From contig CAAGJJ010000014.1 of the NCBI GenBank assembly GCA_900770165.1, forward strand, positions 1 to 20,036: a DNA stretch of 20,036 bases, written 5' to 3'. The first letter of the stretch is position 1, and each line of letters starts with the position of its first letter. Positions 15,025 through 20,036 of the stretch are shown here, in pieces. The notes beneath the pieces were generated by a model. That model saw nothing but the letters and a program-made list of their open reading frames with translations. It was not told where the DNA came from and searched no databases. This stretch comes from Clostridia bacterium (lineage in GTDB: Bacteria > Bacillota > Clostridia > Oscillospirales > Acutalibacteraceae). Made by a program: the position numbers and the translations under genes.

Positions 15025-16158
15025 ATGAAAAATAAAGTCAGAGTTGCTTGGATATCAGCCCCCGCCTTTATATGTGTTGATAAATTTATAGTACCAGAAG
15101 TATCTAAGTATATGGATGTTACATGGTATATAATTGCAAAGGAAAATGAGGTGTTAGATTTTGAAGAACAATTGGAAAAATTAATTAAATTAGGAAAGAT
15201 TAATTGCAAGATATTACGCCATAAAGAAAGAAATTGTGATTTTGGGATTATTATTTGGTTTATAAAATTCTTAAAAAATATAAAAAGGGAAAAATATGAT
15301 CTTATTTACCAGGTAATGATAGGAATGCCATTTTATATGCCATTATTTAGGTTTTATTTAGGATGTAAAAATGTTTTAATAGGAATTCATAATGTCAAAA
15401 TTCCGCAGGGTGGAAGTAATTATTGGATAAATAAATTATATGTTTCTTTTTGTATAAAAAGCTTTAAATATTTTCAAACATTTTCAAATGATCAAAAGGA
15501 ACAATTATTAAAAATAGCTCCCAATAAACATTGTACTTCAGTTCCATTTGTATCAATGGATTATGGAGAGATTGATAAGTCAGTAAAGGAAAATAAAGAT
15601 GTTATTACGTTTTTAAATTTTGGAATTATAAGAGATTATAAAAGAATAGATGTGTTAATTAATGCAGCACAAAGAGCATATGAAACCACAGGAAAAATGT
15701 TTAAAGTAATAATAGCAGGAAGTTGCAATGATTGGGAAAAGTATCAGAACAAAATTAAATATCAAGAGTTGTTTGAATTAATTATTAAAAGAATTGATGA
15801 TAATGATGTTGCTAAAATTTTTGAAAGAAGCGACTATTTTGTTTTACCATATCAAGATATTGCACAGAGTGGTTCAGCAATTATTGCAATTAATTACGAT
15901 ATGCCAATTATTGCTTCTAAATTGCCAGCATTTGAAGAATATATAAAAGATAAGAAAACAGGTTTTTTAATCAATCCAGCTGATGTTGAAGATTTAACAA
16001 AGACAATGATATATATATTGAATAATCATTTTAAAATATATAATAAGTTAGTAAATAATGTTAATGAATTTAAATTAAATAATCTTACAGATGAAAAAGT
16101 AGCAGAAAAATATATAAATAATTTTAATATAGTGTTAAAAAAATTTAAAGAAATATAG
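15025..16158 (+). CDS. Glycosyltransferase, GT4-like
   Basis: A 377-residue GT-B-fold transferase. The C-terminal half has the family features: FLNFGIIRDYKRIDVLINA (196-214), a VIIAG strand, then FVLPYQDIAQSGSAIIAINYDMPII in which the QSG (281-283) replaces the more common E-x7-E start, and FEEYI with Glu304/Glu305 nearby. The N-terminal half is poorly conserved, with a hydrophobic region about 97-122 that may dock on the membrane. The donor is unknown. AAGGAAAAG precedes the ATG. A 102-nt AT-rich gap separates it from the upstream gene; I see no clear terminator or promoter in it. Confidence 0.85.
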   Translation: MKNKVRVAWISAPAFICVDKFIVPEVSKYMDVTWYIIAKENEVLDFEEQLEKLIKLGKINCKILRHKERNCDFGIIIWFIKFLKNIKREKYDLIYQVMIGMPFYMPLFRFYLGCKNVLIGIHNVKIPQGGSNYWINKLYVSFCIKSFKYFQTFSNDQKEQLLKIAPNKHCTSVPFVSMDYGEIDKSVKENKDVITFLNFGIIRDYKRIDVLINAAQRAYETTGKMFKVIIAGSCNDWEKYQNKIKYQELFELIIKRIDDNDVAKIFERSDYFVLPYQDIAQSGSAIIAINYDMPIIASKLPAFEEYIKDKKTGFLINPADVEDLTKTMIYILNNHFKIYNKLVNNVNEFKLNNLTDEKVAEKYINNFNIVLKKFKEI

Positions 16159-16278
16159 AATGATTATATGAAATTATTAATGAGTTAGTTTTAGTCTTAT
16201 AGAGATATTGAAATGAAAGCAGATAATAAACAGGTGTGTCTTGAATGACGATATTATTATTTTAGTGAGAGATATTGT

Positions 16279-17568
16279 ATGAATGAATATATAAAAAAAA
16301 TAGTAAATAATTCAGTAGTATATAATGGCTTATGGTTAATGATACTTCAAGGCGTTAATACGATATTACCAATGATTACAATTCCATATATTACAAGAAT
16401 ACTAGGAGCAGAGGGATATGGAATTTTTTCAGCTGCGCAAAATTGGATTTTTTATTTACAAGTTATAGTAGAATATGGTTTTGGGTTATGGGGAGCAAGA
16501 AAGGTTGCGTTAATTAAAGATGATGATACAGAAGAAATTAGTGAAATATTTAGTGAAATATTAAATGCAAGAATTATATTATGTATATTGTCTTTTATAC
16601 TAATGTGTACTATATCAGCAATTGCTAATATAAGTATTGATAGGTTTATATGCCAAATAATACTTTATGCAATGATAATTGGAAGTATGTTGCAGTTAAT
16701 TTGGTTATTTCAAGGTAAAGAAAATATGAAACCTATAACCATTATAAATATAATATCTAGAATTATTTCAGTTTTATTAATATTTATATTTGTTAAAAAT
16801 AAATCTGATATATATGCATATACATTTTTTTATAGTATTACATATATTATATCGGCATTATTGACTATAAGGGTAGCTAAGAAAAAATATAATATTAGAT
16901 ATATTCATGTTGGGATAGGTAGTATTTTTAGAGTATTAAAAGAAGCATGGTATATTTTTTTATCTTCAGCTTTAATTAAAGTATTTAGTGGAATAGCATT
17001 ATCAATATTAACTATTGTTTCTTCAAATTATTATATTGGAGTATATTCTGCTATATATAAAATTCCATATATATTAGTAATGGCATTTTCTCCAATTAGT
17101 CAAGCATTATATCCAAGTATAAGTAAAAAATATAAAAGCTCTTTTAATGAAGGGGTAAAATTTGTAGAAAAAATAACATTACCTATAGTGGCTCTTTTTA
17201 CTATAATTTCTATAGTTATTATTTTATTAAAAGATATAATTGTTAAAATTGCATTTGGGTCAGAATATGTATTATATTCAAGTATAATATTTTTTTTATT
17301 AATTCAGACAATATTTGCTATATATAATAATTTTTTAGGAGTTCAGACATTAGTAGCTTCTGGAAATCAAAAAAATTATAGTAGAGCATTTTCTAGAGCA
17401 GCAATATTTATGGGGAGTATTTATTTATTAGTGTTTATATTGTTTGATGGTGAAAAGGCGTTATATGCTGTTAGTATTGGTTCAGCAATATCCGAAAGTA
17501 TTTTAACGATATTTTTACACATAGAAAAGAAGTTGGTCTTGAAAAAGTATTTAATTTGTAAAGAATAA
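16279..17568 (+). CDS. Wzx-like lipid-linked oligosaccharide flippase
   Basis: A 429-residue integral membrane protein of the polysaccharide transporter (MOP/PST) family, rich in Ile, Leu and Phe, with about twelve predicted helices. The N-terminus contains the usual signature: NGLWLMILQGVNTILPMITIPYITRILGAEGYGIFSAAQ-type sequence at residues 16-54, in which a PYITR...LG..GYG pattern is diagnostic. It would flip the completed undecaprenyl-linked repeat unit for Wzy. The ribosome binding site is weak (GTGAGAG at 16265-16271, 7 nt before the ATG). The 120-nt spacer upstream is AT-rich and carries no recognisable gene. Lengths of 400-480 are normal. Confidence 0.92.
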   Translation: MNEYIKKIVNNSVVYNGLWLMILQGVNTILPMITIPYITRILGAEGYGIFSAAQNWIFYLQVIVEYGFGLWGARKVALIKDDDTEEISEIFSEILNARIILCILSFILMCTISAIANISIDRFICQIILYAMIIGSMLQLIWLFQGKENMKPITIINIISRIISVLLIFIFVKNKSDIYAYTFFYSITYIISALLTIRVAKKKYNIRYIHVGIGSIFRVLKEAWYIFLSSALIKVFSGIALSILTIVSSNYYIGVYSAIYKIPYILVMAFSPISQALYPSISKKYKSSFNEGVKFVEKITLPIVALFTIISIVIILLKDIIVKIAFGSEYVLYSSIIFFLLIQTIFAIYNNFLGVQTLVASGNQKNYSRAFSRAAIFMGSIYLLVFILFDGEKALYAVSIGSAISESILTIFLHIEKKLVLKKYLICKE

Positions 17569-17655
17569 ATAATTATTTATTACAAATTTTATAATAATAT
17601 CAAGAAATCAAATTTAGAAAAATAATAGAAAAATTATTATAAGGAATTAGAATAA

Positions 17656-18213
17656 ATGAAAAAATTATTAAGAATAGTATATAAGTTGTTGTTAGAAATA
17701 GAATATGTTTTTTTAAATAATATTGTATGTTATATACCTTTATGGGCAATAAGAAAAGTAATATATATTATTTTAGGAATGAAAATTGGTAAAGGGTCTA
17801 GAATTATGATGAAAACAATAGTATGGATGCCACATAAAATTAAAATTGGTCAAAATACTATTATAAATGAAAATTGTTATTTGGATGGTAGAGGAAATAT
17901 CAATATTGGAGATAATGTTACAATAGCAACATATAGTAAATTGATTACAGGTTCTCATAATATAGATGATGATAGCTTTTCATATGTTGCTAGTCCAATA
18001 AATATAAGTAATAATGTTGCTGTATTTTCAGATTGCGTTGTATTAGGAGGTTCCAAAATAGAAAATGGCTGTGTATTTTCTGCTAAATCATTAATAAGAA
18101 AAGGAATTTACAATGAACGTGGTATTTATGGAGGAAATCCTGCAAAGTACATAAGGAGAAGAAAAACATCAGTAAATTATGAACAGGAAAAATCAAGACT
18201 GTTATTTAGATAA
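17656..18213 (+). CDS. Hexapeptide-repeat acyltransferase (WcaF/Maa-like)
   Basis: A 185-residue left-handed beta-helix acetyltransferase-type protein. Hexapeptide turns are visible from about 43 to 145 (IGKGSR, IGQNTI, INENCYLDG, IGDNVTI, ISNNVAVFSDCVV, IENGCVF), with GSHNIDD holding His101 as the likely catalytic base and the terminal YGGNPAKYIRRR, typical of the WcaF/colanic acid type. It would O-acetylate (or otherwise acylate) a sugar of the repeat unit with acetyl-CoA. The N-terminal ~40 residues are hydrophobic/basic and may associate with the membrane, an extension that shorter relatives lack. An AAGGAAT site (17641-17647) precedes the start. Confidence 0.87.
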   Translation: MKKLLRIVYKLLLEIEYVFLNNIVCYIPLWAIRKVIYIILGMKIGKGSRIMMKTIVWMPHKIKIGQNTIINENCYLDGRGNINIGDNVTIATYSKLITGSHNIDDDSFSYVASPINISNNVAVFSDCVVLGGSKIENGCVFSAKSLIRKGIYNERGIYGGNPAKYIRRRKTSVNYEQEKSRLLFR

Positions 18214-18275
18214 TATCATGATAAATTAAAAGATATATAATTATATATAAATAATTATTGTAGATGGAGAATATT

Positions 18276-19325
18276 ATGATAAATAATGATAAAGATATAT
18301 ACAATTTAAGAAAACTAGATACTTATTGCGGATATTTTGTAAATACAGACAAATTGTTAGCTTCAGCATCAGGTGGGGCTGCAACTGCAATATCAGAAGC
18401 AATTATATGTAAAGGTGGTGTTGTTTTTGGAACTACATATTCGTGTGATTTTAAATGTGTAGAATATGCCTGTATAACAAATGTTGAAGATTTATATAAA
18501 ATAAAAGGTTCAAAATATTGTGAGACTAGTAAAACAATTTCAATAAAAGGGACAAAGAAAAGTGTATTTAATCAAATAGAAGAATATTTGATAATGGGAA
18601 AGACCGTATTATTTATAGGTTTGGGATGTGATGTTGGAGCAGTGCTAAGTTATTGCCAAAATAAAAATCTTGTAATTGATAATTTATATTGCATAGAAAT
18701 TTTATGTCATGGAGCAACTTTGGCGAAAGTTCATAAACAATATGTTGAAAAATTGGAAAATAAATATGGTTCTCAAATTATTAAATTGAATTTACGTTAT
18801 AAAAAACGTGGATGGACACCACCATATTTACATGCGGAGTTTAAAAATGGAAAAGTATATGATTATCCTTTTTATGAAACAGAATATGGGGTGATATTTT
18901 CTAATTATGCAAGAAAGGCTTGTTATAATTGTCGTTTTAAAGGAAAAAACCATAAAGGTGACATTACTCTTGGTGATTATTGGGGGTTAAAGCCGAATAT
19001 GAGTGCATGGAATAAAAATGGTGTTTCAATAATATTTGTACAGACTGCTAAAGGGCATGAATTATTAAAGGGTTTAAAAGATGATTTTCATTTAGAAAAA
19101 GCTGATACAGAATTAGCATTGAGATATAATGAACCATATTATAAATGTAGGCATTATAAGAATGATTATAACAAGTTCATAAGTAATTTGGATGAAAAGG
19201 GGATAACATATGCAGTTAAACATATGAATTTAAAATTTAATACAAGGATAAAAAAATGTATTAAAAAAATATTACCTATGTATTTAGTGGATAGTATTAA
19301 AATAATTATTAGTAGATTAAAATAG
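18276..19325 (+). CDS. FrhB-like coenzyme F420 hydrogenase/dehydrogenase beta-subunit family protein
   Basis: A 349-residue protein of the FrhB family, found both in F420 enzymes and, as here, in polysaccharide loci of organisms not known for F420. Features: an N-terminal ASGGAATAI (30-38), GLGCDVGA (115-122), EILCHGAT (141-148), and YARKACYNCRFKGKNHKGDITLGDYWG (211-237) with C216/C219 as probable iron-sulfur ligands. Many relatives in such loci carry a preceding 2[4Fe-4S] ferredoxin domain; none is present here, and the gap upstream is too short to hold one. I chose ATG 18276 because GGAG lies 6 nt before it (18266-18269); an in-frame ATG at 18264 has no site. The reaction is unknown; a redox step on a sugar or partner protein, possibly with the pyruvyl-transferase family protein, is inference. 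Confidence 0.85.
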   Translation: MINNDKDIYNLRKLDTYCGYFVNTDKLLASASGGAATAISEAIICKGGVVFGTTYSCDFKCVEYACITNVEDLYKIKGSKYCETSKTISIKGTKKSVFNQIEEYLIMGKTVLFIGLGCDVGAVLSYCQNKNLVIDNLYCIEILCHGATLAKVHKQYVEKLENKYGSQIIKLNLRYKKRGWTPPYLHAEFKNGKVYDYPFYETEYGVIFSNYARKACYNCRFKGKNHKGDITLGDYWGLKPNMSAWNKNGVSIIFVQTAKGHELLKGLKDDFHLEKADTELALRYNEPYYKCRHYKNDYNKFISNLDEKGITYAVKHMNLKFNTRIKKCIKKILPMYLVDSIKIIISRLK

Positions 19326-19359
19326 TTTATTTATAATTTATATAATGGAGAAAATAAAA

Positions 19360-20036
19360 ATGAAAAATGCATTAATAACAGGAATAACAGGACAGGATGG
19401 ATCATATTTAGCAGAGCTTCTTCTTGAGAAGGGTTATAATGTATATGGTCTTATGAGAAGAAAGAGTGTGGTTGACTATGGTAATGTTGACCATATTAAG
19501 GACAAGATTAAGTTCATCTATGCAGATATGCAGGATATTGTTTCACTTATAACAGCAATGAGAATATCACAGGCTGATGAAGTATATAACCTTGCAGCAC
19601 AGTCATTTGTTGCAACATCATGGGATACACCATGTACAACAGCAGATATTGATGCCATCGGTGTAACTAACATGCTTGAAGCTATAAGAACTGTTAAGCC
19701 AGAGTGCAGATTCTATCAGGCCTCAACATCAGAGATGTTTGGTAAGGTACAGGCAATTCCACAGACAGAGGAGACACCATTCTACCCAAGAAGCCCATAT
19801 GGTGTAGCTAAGCTTTACGGACACTGGATTACTAAGAATTACAGAGAAAGCTATGACATGTATGCATGTTCAGGAATACTTTTCAATCACGAGTCAGAGA
19901 GAAGAGGAAAAGAGTTTGTTACAAGAAAGATAACCAATTCAGTAGCAAGAATAAAGTTAGGACTTCAGGATCATGTAGAACTTGGAAATCTTGATGCAAA
20001 AAGAGACTGGGGACATTCAAAGGATTATGTAAGAGC
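19360..20036 (+). CDS. gmd: GDP-mannose 4,6-dehydratase (partial, runs off the window)
   Basis: The first 225 residues are present; a full Gmd has about 340-370. It is a cytoplasmic SDR enzyme converting GDP-D-mannose to GDP-4-keto-6-deoxymannose, precursor of GDP-fucose, GDP-rhamnose or perosamine. Visible: the NADP loop TGITGQDGSYLAE (7-19), NLAAQSFV (77-84), STSEMFG (122-128) holding the catalytic Ser/Thr and Glu, SPYGVAK with Tyr147 and Lys151, and NHESERRGKEFVTRK, the family-specific stretch. A GGAG site (19347-19350) sits 9 nt before the ATG. Its base composition is clearly higher in GC than that of the genes just upstream, like the genes at the left of the window. Which final sugar is made would be shown by the next genes. 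Confidence 0.96.
   Translation, partial: MKNALITGITGQDGSYLAELLLEKGYNVYGLMRRKSVVDYGNVDHIKDKIKFIYADMQDIVSLITAMRISQADEVYNLAAQSFVATSWDTPCTTADIDAIGVTNMLEAIRTVKPECRFYQASTSEMFGKVQAIPQTEETPFYPRSPYGVAKLYGHWITKNYRESYDMYACSGILFNHESERRGKEFVTRKITNSVARIKLGLQDHVELGNLDAKRDWGHSKDYVR

Noticed and set aside
16159..16278. Remnant gene in the spacer before wzx
   Set aside because: Only a five- to eleven-codon ORF is readable and the sequence matches no family by eye. AT-rich spacer is the simpler reading.
1..20036. CRISPR array, tRNA, rRNA or intact insertion sequence
   Set aside because: I saw no regularly spaced direct repeats, no cloverleaf or rRNA-like sequence, and no transposase in any frame.

Overview
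The window looks like a chromosomal segment from a gut-type Firmicute of the Clostridia, most likely Lachnospiraceae. This rests on low-GC coding sequence, AGGAG-like ribosome binding sites, a Gram-positive capsule regulator module (PHP-type phosphatase, Wzz-like protein and a separate tyrosine kinase), and the styles of the gene families. The assignment is inference from style; no 16S rRNA or marker gene is present. All recognised genes are on the + strand.

Region 1 (1-519) holds no convincing gene. It is strikingly GC-rich (44 of 60 bases at 61-120 are G or C, counted by hand) and full of GC-rich hairpins and two interlocking long-range inverted repeats. It is either a repeat element (MITE-like) or a structured RNA.

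Region 2 (520-3971) is a small lipid-flavoured gene group: an acyl carrier protein, a patatin-like lipase, a flavodoxin-fold oxidoreductase with a Cys cluster, an SGNH/GDSL hydrolase and a PlsC-type acyltransferase. It is closed by a strong rho-independent terminator at 3975-4020.

Region 3 (4051-20036, running off the right end) is a Wzx/Wzy-dependent capsule or exopolysaccharide locus. A near-consensus promoter (TTGACA, 17 nt, TAAAAT) drives cpsB (phosphatase), cpsC (chain length) and cpsD (tyrosine kinase). A 150-nt structured spacer follows. Next comes an unusual initiating sugar-phosphate transferase carrying two transferase domains, the first apparently dead. After it are a GT2 glycosyltransferase, a B12-binding radical SAM enzyme, a GT4 glycosyltransferase, a Wzy-like polymerase, a pyruvyl-transferase-family protein, a second GT4, a Wzx flippase, a hexapeptide acyltransferase, an FrhB-like flavin/iron-sulfur protein and the start of GDP-mannose 4,6-dehydratase.

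Together these would build a repeat unit on undecaprenyl phosphate, decorate it, flip it and polymerise it under CpsBCD control, with a GDP-6-deoxyhexose precursor supplied by Gmd. The genes from about 8.7 to 19.3 kb are much more AT-rich than those on either side (11 of 60 bases G+C at 17221-17280 against 29 of 60 at 19741-19800). This is the usual picture of a horizontally exchanged, serotype-specific core between conserved flanks.

Most worth a second look: the tandem active/pseudo sugar transferase, the GC-rich foldback region with mutually exclusive pairings, the hairpin spacer between cpsD and the sugar transferase, and the B12 radical SAM and FrhB-like enzymes inside a polysaccharide operon.
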